In this document: positions 1 to 6,794 of the stretch, piece after piece
Numbering within the stretch: position 1 is the stretch's first letter
How the letters are laid out: each line of letters begins with the position of its first letter
Assembly: GCA_020057015.1 (NCBI GenBank)
Contig: JAGVGS010000194.1
Coordinates: 1 to 7,897, forward strand
Direction: 5' to 3'
Source of the DNA: Candidatus Omnitrophota bacterium
GTDB lineage: Bacteria; Omnitrophota; Gorgyraeia; Aquiviventales; Aquiviventaceae
DNA: 7,897 nt
Notes under the pieces: model-generated
Database searches by the model: none
The model's input: the letters and a program-made list of their open reading frames with translations, nothing else
What the model was told of the DNA's origin: nothing
Made by a program: the position numbers and the translations under genes

Positions 1-3000
1 ATTACCGGTGTCGCCTTTGCGTTTTCCATGTACTTGGAGACGCAAGCGGCGCGGCAATACCAGAGCATCACGACGGCGCGGTATTTGGCCGAGGCCGGCG
101 TGGCGCACGCGCGCGTGCTGCTGGACCAGGATGCCGAGACCTCCCTGACCGATGATGAGGCCGAGGACTGGGCCCGGCAGTTGCAGGGGGCGGAGGCGGA
201 TGCGGATGGCGATGGGCAGGCGGATGCGCGCTGGTGGGCGCTGGCCGATGAGGCCGGCGAGCCGACCGGTCGCTATGCGGCCCGGATCGAGGATGAGGGG
301 GGCAAAGCCCACCTGAATGCTGCGCAAGCGGACGGGGGGCAGGCCGAGCCGGGCGCTGTCGATCTCACCGCGATTCTGGCCGCTGCCGGCTTGCCCGATG
401 CGCCCACGCTGGCAGCCACCATCGAAGGCTATCGCTATGGGGAAGACGGGCAACCGGGTGCGGCGAGTGTCGATGATGACGGCGACGGGGTGATTGACAA
501 CGAGGCTGAGTACCACGCCTTGGCGTTGCGCGGGGATGACCGGCGCTATGAGAGCCTCGAAGAGTTGGTGCGCGTGGCGCACGTAAGCGCCGAGCAGGTC
601 AAAGCCCTGGGCCGCGTGGCCACCGTGTATAGCTGGGATGTGAACACCAGCGTGACGGGGCAGCCGCGCCTGAATGTGAATACCGCGACCGTCAATGAGC
701 TCCTGACGGTGCTGCTGCAAGCCGGCGTGGATGACCCGTGGCAGCTGGCGGTGCATCTGGCGGATGCGGCCGATCCGGACTATGAGCTCTCGACGGTGAT
801 CAAGGCCGCGCAGACGCTGGCCGTGGCCTCGACAGGGACGGTCGAGCAGGCCGGGGCTTGGACGCTCGTGGCAGAGCCCAGCGCGCATTATGAGAGCGAC
901 GGCAACCAGGGCCCGGCGCTGAGATGGGTCGTGGAGCCGCCCTCCGGAGTGTACTACGTGCGGGTGCTGGGCCTCGCCGGCCGCGCGGTAGGACCCCTCA
1001 CCATCGGCGAGGTCTTCACGCCTGCGGCGCGCCATGGCGAGGCGCTGGGCACGTTCACGTTTGACGGGCCGGTTACCATTGAAGCTGGTCCCTGCGCGCT
1101 CGAGGAGGCGCCGTGCGCGTTCACCGGCCTTGAGCTGGTGACCGAGGGGGCGGCCACTGGTGTGCCGGTGCGGGGGGTGGAGGCGGTGCGCATCAACGAA
1201 ATCATGGTCAACCCGGCGGTCAGTTTTGCTGCGGCCGATGCGGATTTCCATCCTTCCACCTGGATCTGCGCGCAAGATCGCAGTAAGTGTTGGGCGACCG
1301 GCGTGGGCGAAGACACCGTGACCTGGACGCTGCCTTCGGAAAATGCCTTACCGGCTGGCCCGTACTACGTGCGCGTCTTCGGCGAGGCCGGCTTCGACGC
1401 GGTCTGCCTGCGGGGCGAGTGCGCAGCACTGGCCAACGGGCAGCGCCACCCGGAGAGCCTGGCCATTGCCGGCGGCGAAGTAGAGCTGACGCTGCGCCGC
1501 AGCACGCCGGAGAAAACCTACTACCTCGAGCGCGTGGAGCTCTCGCTGCTGCCGGATGCGCAGTACGTCGAGCTGATGAACCTCTCGGCGGAGTCGATCG
1601 ATGTGCGCGGGTGGGTGCTGGCCAGCCCGCTGCTCGCGGCCCGCTTGCCGGAGGATCGCGCCGTCACGATCGCCCCGCATGGCCTGCTGGTGGCGGCCGT
1701 GGATCTCGATGACGCGCAACCTGGCGTCAGCGGCAATGGCATCAGCGCGCGGGCGGCCTGGGGTCTGTCCAATGCCGTCCCGGCGATCTCGCTGACGTTT
1801 CCCGGAGGCGGCTTCTCCCCAGACACGCAATGGCTGGCCAGCACGGCGGCCGGCACGCTCACCCTGATGACGCGCGATGGCGGCACCGTGGTCGATCAAA
1901 TCGAGTATGAGCCGCCGGCGCAGGTCGGCACGGTCTTTCGCAGCCTGGAGAAAGGGGATCCGACGGTGGTGCAGGATGAGGACCATGACGGGTATGATGA
2001 AGCCTGGTATCTGTCCTCCGTCACCTTAGCGCCCGGCTACACGCCGGGCACCGGCAATAACAATGAAGGGCTCAAGGAAGTGCAAGGCCTGTTCGAGCCG
2101 CCGATCTTGCATGATCCGACGCAGGAGATCACGCTGCGCAACCACGCCCTCGGGGGCGTGGGCGAGCTCGTCGGCATTCCCAGCGGGCAAGCCTGGCGGC
2201 CGCTCCTGAGTGAGGACGTCGCTAATCTCGTCGACCGCTTTACCGTCAGCGGATGGCGCCTGGAGGCGGAGGCGGCCTGGGCCGGAGAGCTGCAAGCCGC
2301 GACCGCGTGGGCGCCGCGGCAGGAAGGGTATTATGAGCATGTCGAGGCGCAGCGCAACGACGTGAGCGGACGCTGGCGCTGGACCCAGGTGCCGGATGGC
2401 CGCTACCGTTTCAGTCTGTATAGCTGCAGCGGATGCCGGGATGAGCAATTGGCCCTGCGCTGGCAGCGGGCGGATGAGACCTGGACAGCGTGGGCGTATC
2501 CACCGGCCTCGGATGCGCAGGGCCGCATCTTTGTCGGCGAACTGGTGATTGGCGCGCTCGCGGCCGACGAGGTGGAGGCGTTTCCTGATGCCACCGCCTC
2601 AGGCCAGCTCGCGCTGGAGCTGCGCTGTACCAGCCCCAGCGGCATCTGCCGGGTCGATCGCGTGCAGTTGGACCCTCGGCTCATTCAGATCGGCCTCGTG
2701 AATGTCAATACGGCGCCGCGCGAGGTGCTGGCCGCCCTGCCGGGTGCGACCGAGGCGCTCGTCGAGCGTCTGATCGCCGGGAGGCCCTACGGCGACCAAG
2801 AGGGCAGAGCGCGCGGGATCGGCGACCTGCTGGTAGCCGAGGTGCCGGCCACCGGAGAGCTGGTGTTGGGCGCGGAGGAGGAGGACCGGCTGGCGGTCTT
2901 CCGCCGGTGGGCGGATGTGCTCACGACGCGCTCCCACGTGTTTCAGATCCTGAGTCTTGGCCAAGCGACCGGCACGGACAGCGCTGCGGCAGCTTCGCAG

Positions 3001-3027
3001 CGCATTCAAGCGGTCATTGAGCGATGA
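1..3027 (+). CDS. gspK: GspK-like pseudopilus tip protein, giant variant with lamin-tail and beta-sandwich insert (5' partial)
   Basis: The frame is open from base 1, so the true start lies upstream; the first visible residues (ITGVAFAFSM) are the end of the N-terminal hydrophobic helix of a pseudopilin-like protein. Numbering from the Met at base 28, residues 13-31 carry the typical ARYLAEAGVAHARVLL helix of GspK. Next come an E-D-E-G-G-K-A-H-L-N-A-A motif (88-99), an Asp-rich calcium-type loop (149-157) and a helix-hairpin-helix start, LNVNTA (215-220). A long insert follows (about 275-885), and then a second NVNTAPREVLAALPGA segment (892-907) and a typical GspK C-terminus with RSHVFQILSLGQA (968-980). 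GspK proteins are usually about 300-350 residues; this one exceeds 1000. In type II systems GspK caps the pseudopilus with GspI and GspJ in the periplasm. Its stop overlaps the next start by 4 bases. The family call is firm; the function of the insert is inferred. Confidence 0.88.
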   Translation: MTGVAFAFSMYLETQAARQYQSITTARYLAEAGVAHARVLLDQDAETSLTDDEAEDWARQLQGAEADADGDGQADARWWALADEAGEPTGRYAARIEDEGGKAHLNAAQADGGQAEPGAVDLTAILAAAGLPDAPTLAATIEGYRYGEDGQPGAASVDDDGDGVIDNEAEYHALALRGDDRRYESLEELVRVAHVSAEQVKALGRVATVYSWDVNTSVTGQPRLNVNTATVNELLTVLLQAGVDDPWQLAVHLADAADPDYELSTVIKAAQTLAVASTGTVEQAGAWTLVAEPSAHYESDGNQGPALRWVVEPPSGVYYVRVLGLAGRAVGPLTIGEVFTPAARHGEALGTFTFDGPVTIEAGPCALEEAPCAFTGLELVTEGAATGVPVRGVEAVRINEIMVNPAVSFAAADADFHPSTWICAQDRSKCWATGVGEDTVTWTLPSENALPAGPYYVRVFGEAGFDAVCLRGECAALANGQRHPESLAIAGGEVELTLRRSTPEKTYYLERVELSLLPDAQYVELMNLSAESIDVRGWVLASPLLAARLPEDRAVTIAPHGLLVAAVDLDDAQPGVSGNGISARAAWGLSNAVPAISLTFPGGGFSPDTQWLASTAAGTLTLMTRDGGTVVDQIEYEPPAQVGTVFRSLEKGDPTVVQDEDHDGYDEAWYLSSVTLAPGYTPGTGNNNEGLKEVQGLFEPPILHDPTQEITLRNHALGGVGELVGIPSGQAWRPLLSEDVANLVDRFTVSGWRLEAEAAWAGELQAATAWAPRQEGYYEHVEAQRNDVSGRWRWTQVPDGRYRFSLYSCSGCRDEQLALRWQRADETWTAWAYPPASDAQGRIFVGELVIGALAADEVEAFPDATASGQLALELRCTSPSGICRVDRVQLDPRLIQIGLVNVNTAPREVLAALPGATEALVERLIAGRPYGDQEGRARGIGDLLVAEVPATGELVLGAEEEDRLAVFRRWADVLTTRSHVFQILSLGQATGTDSAAAASQRIQAVIER
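856..1143 (+). repeat. Module A of three related beta-sandwich-like modules in the GspK-like protein
   Basis: Residues about 277-372. Landmarks are a Trp-containing strand (W300), a proline/glycine turn, the strand YYVRVLG (309-315), and near the end C356 and C363 (CX6C) followed by the last strand FTGLELV. Modules B and C show the same landmarks in the same order. The pattern of an aromatic strand, Y-x-V-R-V, and a closing L-x-x-V-x-L strand recalls carbohydrate-binding jelly-roll modules, but no binding residues can be assigned by eye. The two cysteines probably form a disulfide outside the cytoplasm. Confidence 0.55.
1186..2058 (+). other. Lamin-tail-like (LTD) domain in the GspK-like protein, interrupted by module B
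   Basis: The first strand, VRINEIMVNP (387-396), is the classic opening of bacterial lamin-tail domains. The expected continuation, YVELMNLSAESIDVRGWVL (513-531), appears only after about 115 extra residues that hold module B. Later LTD-type parts are the HGLLVAAVDL strand (551-560), GTLTLMTRDGGTVVDQIEY (609-627), and an end of the W-Y-L...P-G-Y-T-P-G-T-G-N type (660-677). A DxDxDG-x-D loop at 650-657 lies inside it. Bacterial LTDs are common in extracytoplasmic proteins, where a role in binding or anchoring is suspected but usually unproven. Confidence 0.7.
1258..1548 (+). repeat. Module B of the three related modules, nested inside the lamin-tail domain
   Basis: Residues about 411-507. It contains WTLPSENALPAGPYYVRVFGEAG (W433, YYVRV 446-450) and ends in YYLERVELS (498-506), matching modules A and C. 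The CX6C cysteines of A and C are replaced here by R491 and Y498, but the module has two other close pairs, C414/C421 and C460/C465. At DNA level, modules A and B share the 12-mer gtactacgtgcg (951-962 and 1362-1373), consistent with a duplication. Confidence 0.55.
2248..2679 (+). repeat. Module C of the three related modules in the GspK-like protein
   Basis: Residues about 741-884. It starts with GWRLEAE, an opening like that of many carbohydrate-binding beta-sandwiches. It continues with RWRWTQVPDGRYRFSLYS (782-799) and closes with C867-x6-C874 and RVDRVQL (875-881). The spacing from the second cysteine to the final V/L-x-L strand is the same as in module A. It is longer than A and B by about 45 residues, mostly in an aromatic-rich stretch (W812, W819, W822, Y824). 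A further pair, C800/C803, lies in the middle. It runs straight into the second NVNTA motif. Confidence 0.5.
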
Positions 3028-4520
3028 GCAACGTCTGCGTGCCTGTCGCTGTGGCGCTCCTGCTGGCGTGGGGCCCAGGAGCCGAGGGGGCAGTGAGCAG
3101 CAATGATTCGCAGCAGCTGGAATCCGCCTCGATGAACCAGGGCGGCGGCAATGTGAGTTCCTCAGGGTTCAGGCAGCGCTCCTCGATTGGCGAGGCCATT
3201 GCCGGACACCGTATTTCCAGCACGAGCTTTCGAATCGCGCCGGGCTTTTTGGGGGCCAGCGCCACTGGGACGCCGGATGTGCCTGTCGCAGAGCTGGCCT
3301 TGCAAGGACTCACGGCCAAAACCGATCCAGGGGCTTTTGGTCAAACGATTACGGCCGCCACCTGGCAAGCGGATCGCGATCCGGTGTTCTATTGGGAGCC
3401 GCCGCTGACCGGGGCTGAAGTGGCGGGCTACAGCTATGCGCTGGATGCCGCGCCCGATGCGACGATTGAGACGATCGCCACCTCGGTGCATGTGGCCACA
3501 CTCTCACCGGCCTTCTTGAGTGATGGGCGTCACACGTTTGCGGTGCTGGCCGTGAATAGCGCCGGTAATGTGGGCGAAGCGCTCACCTTTGAGATCTGGG
3601 TAGATACGACCGCACCGGTGATCCTGGGCTATACGCCGGCCACCGGGGCTTTGCTGAATACGCTCAGTCCGGTGTTTCACGTGGAACTCTCGGATACCTC
3701 CAGCGGCTTGACGTCTGACACCGTCACGCTCACCATCAATGGAGATGTGGTGCCGATCCAGTGGGATCCGGCCACCGGCACGCTGACGTTTTCAGGGGCC
3801 GCCCCGTGGCAGGAGGGCGTGAACAGCCTCAGCCTGACGGCGGCCGACGCCGTGGGCAATGCCGCGGCTCCGGTCGTCTGGAGCCTGACGATTGATGTGA
3901 CCGCGCCGACCGGCACCGTGGTCATCAATGGCGGGGCGGCAGCAACCGCCAGCGCCTATGTCACGCTGAGCTTGGCGGCTGAAGATGCGCAAACCGGTGT
4001 CACGCGGATGCAAATCAGCAATGAGGCGGCCGCCGGCTTCGTGGAAGAGCCGTTTGTCGCGCTGCGCGAACTGTGGCTGCTCACGCCCGTACGCGGCACG
4101 CGCCAGGTCTACGTGCGGTTTTTTGACCAGGCCGGCAACGCCTCCGCGACGGTGTCGGATACGATCTTCCTGGACCTGCAAGCCCCAGAGACGCTCTTGA
4201 CCGATGGCCCCGCCTCCTTGAGCGCCGAGCCCTCGGCCACCTTCACGTTTACCTGCTCAGAGCCGCCCTGCGTGTATGCCTGGGCGTTTGATGGCGAGGC
4301 GTGGTCTGCGTGGAGCGAGGCGATGACCGCCACGCGCAGCGGGTTTTCCAGCGGCAACCATTACTTTCGCGTCAAAGCGGCGAAGGATACGAATGGCCGC
4401 AGCGGCATCCAGGAAGATGAAGAGGACCCTTCCCCTGCGGAGCGCACGTGGGTGGTGGGCCATGAGACCCGGCTCACGGTGCCCAAAGGCCCGCCTGTGA
4501 AGCTATGGCGCGTGGAATGA
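3024..4520 (+). CDS. Exported protein with four Ig/FN3-like domains
   Basis: 498 residues. The start overlaps the preceding stop (ATGA), indicating translational coupling; no strong ribosome-binding site is visible. Residues 1-22 look like a signal peptide, with a hydrophobic core at 6-16 and probable cleavage after AEG (20-22), although the n-region has no Lys or Arg. Residues 26-77 form a Gly/Ser-rich segment with SSIGEAIAG and ending FRIAPGFLGA; I know this pattern (S-I-G-x-x-x-x-G ... Y/F-R-I-x-P-G-F) from the N-termini of secreted bacterial Ig/FN3 proteins. Four beta domains follow: about 88-195, 196-291, 292-386 and 387-475. They are separated by D-x-x-A-P linkers at 194-198, 291-295 and 384-388, typical of bacterial Ig-like tandem arrays, with A-G-N turns near the domain ends. 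C411 and C416 may pair. No sorting tail or lipobox is seen. It could be a secreted substrate, tip partner or adhesin; the exact role is unknown. Confidence 0.8.
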   Translation: MSNVCVPVAVALLLAWGPGAEGAVSSNDSQQLESASMNQGGGNVSSSGFRQRSSIGEAIAGHRISSTSFRIAPGFLGASATGTPDVPVAELALQGLTAKTDPGAFGQTITAATWQADRDPVFYWEPPLTGAEVAGYSYALDAAPDATIETIATSVHVATLSPAFLSDGRHTFAVLAVNSAGNVGEALTFEIWVDTTAPVILGYTPATGALLNTLSPVFHVELSDTSSGLTSDTVTLTINGDVVPIQWDPATGTLTFSGAAPWQEGVNSLSLTAADAVGNAAAPVVWSLTIDVTAPTGTVVINGGAAATASAYVTLSLAAEDAQTGVTRMQISNEAAAGFVEEPFVALRELWLLTPVRGTRQVYVRFFDQAGNASATVSDTIFLDLQAPETLLTDGPASLSAEPSATFTFTCSEPPCVYAWAFDGEAWSAWSEAMTATRSGFSSGNHYFRVKAAKDTNGRSGIQEDEEDPSPAERTWVVGHETRLTVPKGPPVKLWRVE

Positions 4521-4524
4521 TCTC

Positions 4525-5964
4525 ATGAGCATCGGCGTCGGCATTGAGCTCTCCGCAGAAGGCGCGCAAGGCGTGGTGGTCGAGGTGGACCGGGCGCATG
4601 CGCCGAAGGTGCTCGCGATGGCCAGCGCTGCCGGCAATACCGCGTCGGTCGAGGGGTTGGCCGCGGTGCTAGGCAGCCTGCGTGTCGAATTACGCATTCG
4701 CCAACCCGTGGTGCTCGGGCTGCCGGCCACGAGTGCTATCGTCGCCGGCGTCGCTCCCCTAGTGGTGCAGCCTCGGCGCGCGGTACTGGCGGTGCAGTTC
4801 GAGCTGCAGCAGTTGCTGCCCTATGGCCTGACGGATGCGGCGTGGCATTACGCCTGGTGGCCAGACGGCCCCGGCCCCTCTGTCGGGCGCACGCACGCTG
4901 TGCCAGAGGTGCCGCGCACGGCACTCGTCGTCGCTGCGCGGGCCCTGGCGGTGCAGGAGCGCTTGCAAGCGTGCCGTCGGGCAGGCTTGCGGCTCAAGGC
5001 CGTATCCGCCAGTCCTGTGGCGCTCTGGAATCTGTGGTCGCTGCAGCGCGAGGCCGGGGCGGCGGAGGCCAGGGTAGCACTGCTGCACGTGCGCAGCGCG
5101 CAATCGGCAGAGTGGGTGGTGCCTGAGGGGGGCGGACTGCAAGTGATCCCCTTAGCTGGGAGCACTCCCGTGGTCGTCGATGCCGCCGCAGCCTGGGAAG
5201 GGTTTGCTCAGCGCCCGCGCGTGTGGGTGCTGGGTGCGGCAGCATCCTGCCGCGTGTTCCAAGACGCCTTAGCCGCGAAGGGGGCGGTGGTGGAGTGGTT
5301 TGATCCGACTCGCCTGATGACGGGCCTTTCCACCCGGATCGTTTCGACAGCCGGAGGCCTGCCGGCGCTGGGCTTAGCCCTGCAGGGCGCGGGCCTACCT
5401 GTGCCGCTGCCGCTGAATTTGGTGCAAGGCCAGCAAGTTCGGCAGCAGCAAGCGCTGGTGCGTCGGGTGGCATCCGCGCTGACCGGCCTCTTGTTGGCGC
5501 TGGCGGTGGGGCTTGCGGGCCAGGGGATGTGGCGACGCTATCGCGCCGAAGCGGCACAGCTGGCATTGCTGCAGGAGCAGGAGCGGACCTACCAGGCGTT
5601 GCGCCCCGAGGCCAAGACCCTCTTGCAGCAGCAACAGGACCTGCAGGCGCGGACCGCCGCGTTGGAGGCGGTGTTGGCCCAGAAGACCCAGATGCCACAA
5701 TTGGTGGCCGATCTTGTGGCCGCCTTGCCGGATGACGTGTGGCTGACCTCGCTGCAGGGCAGCAAGGGCGAAGCGTTGAGCGCCCTGCTGGAAGGTCGCG
5801 CCGCCTCGTTCCCGCAGGTCACGGAATATTTCGAGCGCCTCAAACGATTGGGCCGATTCACGACGGTCAAACCGCTGGCCACGCATGTGACCACGGAGGA
5901 TGCCACCGGCAAGGAAATGATCGCGTTCTCCGTGCAAGTGCAGCGCGCAGAGGGCGCTCCTTAA
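4525..5964 (+). CDS. gspL: GspL-like protein: PilM-like actin fold fused to PilN-like membrane and periplasmic part
   Basis: 479 residues, starting 4 bases after the previous stop. Residues 1 to about 290 resemble the cytoplasmic PilM/GspL domain: an opening VGIEL strand, VVLGLPATSAIVAGVAPL (62-79), the FELQQLLPYGLTDAAWHY segment (92-109) matching the PilM E-x-x-x-x-I-P-F region, and GLALQGAG (283-290). NLVQGQQVRQQQ (298-309) corresponds to the INLLP-type start of PilN. A single transmembrane helix follows (about 315-333), then a Gln/Glu-rich coiled coil (339-390), and a periplasmic ferredoxin-like domain with LVADLVAALPDDVWLTSLQG (393-412) and a C-terminal F-S-V-Q-V-Q strand. In known systems this protein links the cytoplasmic assembly ATPase to the periplasmic M/O and C/P proteins. 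The nucleotide-binding loop is degenerate: no G-x-x-x-x-K pattern after GIEL. A fused L protein is normal for type II systems; PilM and PilN are separate in most type IV pili. Confidence 0.8.
   Translation: MSIGVGIELSAEGAQGVVVEVDRAHAPKVLAMASAAGNTASVEGLAAVLGSLRVELRIRQPVVLGLPATSAIVAGVAPLVVQPRRAVLAVQFELQQLLPYGLTDAAWHYAWWPDGPGPSVGRTHAVPEVPRTALVVAARALAVQERLQACRRAGLRLKAVSASPVALWNLWSLQREAGAAEARVALLHVRSAQSAEWVVPEGGGLQVIPLAGSTPVVVDAAAAWEGFAQRPRVWVLGAAASCRVFQDALAAKGAVVEWFDPTRLMTGLSTRIVSTAGGLPALGLALQGAGLPVPLPLNLVQGQQVRQQQALVRRVASALTGLLLALAVGLAGQGMWRRYRAEAAQLALLQEQERTYQALRPEAKTLLQQQQDLQARTAALEAVLAQKTQMPQLVADLVAALPDDVWLTSLQGSKGEALSALLEGRAASFPQVTEYFERLKRLGRFTTVKPLATHVTTEDATGKEMIAFSVQVQRAEGAP
5949..5954 (+). 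promoter_or_regulatory. Ribosome-binding site for the PilO/GspM-like gene
   Basis: AGAGGG lies 9 bases before the ATG at 5964, within the end of the preceding gene. It supports that start over the in-frame ATG at 5739, which lies deep inside the previous gene. Confidence 0.6.
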
Positions 5965-6794
5965 TGGCGTCGAGCTCTCCTCGTGCCGTGGCCCTCGGGC
6001 CGCTGGCGATGGCGCTGCTCCTCGGTGCCGCGCTGATCGCTGCCCTCGGTTGGCGCTGGCAGATGCAGCACCTGGCTACGCAGCTCAAGGCGACGCGCGA
6101 GGGGTTGAAGAAGCTGGCGTTGACCGCGGGGGTCGCCCCGGACCGCGCGGTGATGGCCTACCTGACGCGCCGGCAAGCCGCGTGCGAGCAGCGCTACCAG
6201 CAGGCAGTGGAGGCCTTAAGCCCTCCGCCGTTGCCGCCCGCCGCCCTCGCCGACCCGCAGCTGTTTTTTCAGCAGCGGCTGCATGAGATGACGCAGGCCC
6301 TGGAGCGATTGGCCGCCGCTCGTGAGATGGCGGTGCCGCAAACGCTCGGTTTTCCCAAGGAGCTGCCGCCGCCTGAAGTGGTGCCGCGCCTGCTGGTGCA
6401 GCTGCAACTGCTGCAGGAGGCCGCAGCACTGGTGGTTGACCAAGGCGTGGCCGCACTGCTGTCGCTGAAAATCGATGACCCTGAGCCGGTGCGCCCGCCG
6501 GGCGCGGCGGAGGTGCTGTTGACCCGCCTGCCGGTGCGCGTGCGGCTGACCTGCACGCTGCCGCAATTGTTGAAGATCATGGCTGCGGCGGATCGTGCCG
6601 CCCCCCTGATGGACTTCAAGGAGGTGCGCGTGGCCAGCCGCAGCACCGAGGAGGCGCTGGATGTCGAGTGCGTGCTGGCGCGATATCTGCCAGCCCCTGC
6701 AGGCGCCGGGGCCGATGCGCCAGCGGGCAAGGCCAAGGAGCCCACACGGCCGGTGCGCAAGACGCGCGAGCAGCGAGGGCGGCTGTCCGAATGA
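5964..6794 (+). CDS. PilO/GspM-like inner-membrane alignment protein
   Basis: 276 residues from the ATG at 5964, which shares one base with the previous stop (TAATG). Residues 1-12 are cytoplasmic, a transmembrane helix spans about 13-31, and a periplasmic helical/coiled-coil region follows (34-125). Then comes a LGFPKELPPPEVVPRLLVQL segment (128-147), leading into a helix (LQLLQEAAALVVDQGV, 147-162) and a ferredoxin-like domain ending about 242 (LPVRVRLTCTLPQLLKIM at 189-206, EALDVECVLARYL at 230-242). This layout is that of PilO and GspM, and also of the Verrucomicrobial Amuc_1100-type pilus-associated proteins. It would pair with the N/L periplasmic domain in the ring linking platform and secretin. 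The C-terminus (243-276) is an Ala/Pro/Gly linker ending in a strongly basic tail (RPVRKTREQRGR), unusual for the family. PilO is favoured because the neighbours follow pilMNOP, but sequence alone cannot separate it from GspM. Confidence 0.7.
   Translation: MASSSPRAVALGPLAMALLLGAALIAALGWRWQMQHLATQLKATREGLKKLALTAGVAPDRAVMAYLTRRQAACEQRYQQAVEALSPPPLPPAALADPQLFFQQRLHEMTQALERLAAAREMAVPQTLGFPKELPPPEVVPRLLVQLQLLQEAAALVVDQGVAALLSLKIDDPEPVRPPGAAEVLLTRLPVRVRLTCTLPQLLKIMAAADRAAPLMDFKEVRVASRSTEEALDVECVLARYLPAPAGAGADAPAGKAKEPTRPVRKTREQRGRLSE

Noticed and set aside
1348..1986. Antisense open frame (212 codons) opposite the GspK-like gene
   Set aside because: Arg/Gln/His-rich translation typical of reverse-strand shadows. 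The plus strand encodes a clear LTD domain here.
2031..2049. 7-bp inverted repeat (GCCCGGC / GCCGGGC) as a possible terminator
   Set aside because: It lies in the middle of the GspK-like gene, encodes the conserved end of the LTD domain, and has no T run after it.
3010..3030. Possible intergenic promoter between the K-like and Ig-like genes
   Set aside because: There is no intergenic space (4-base overlap) and no recognisable -35/-10 pair. The same holds at the other junctions.
4994..5698. Antisense open frame (234 codons) opposite the GspL-like gene
   Set aside because: Pro/Ala/Arg-rich shadow with no recognisable features. The plus-strand gene explains the region.
5739..5963. Upstream ATG giving a 75-residue longer PilO/GspM-like protein
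   Set aside because: It would overlap the end of the GspL domain by 225 bases and put a non-hydrophobic stretch before the membrane helix. The ATG at 5964 has a good ribosome-binding site and the TAATG junction.
6668..6790. Upstream ATG giving a 41-residue longer PilP/GspC-like protein
   Set aside because: The extension is an out-of-frame reading of the previous gene's end. The ATGA overlap at 6791 places the membrane helix properly at the N-terminus.
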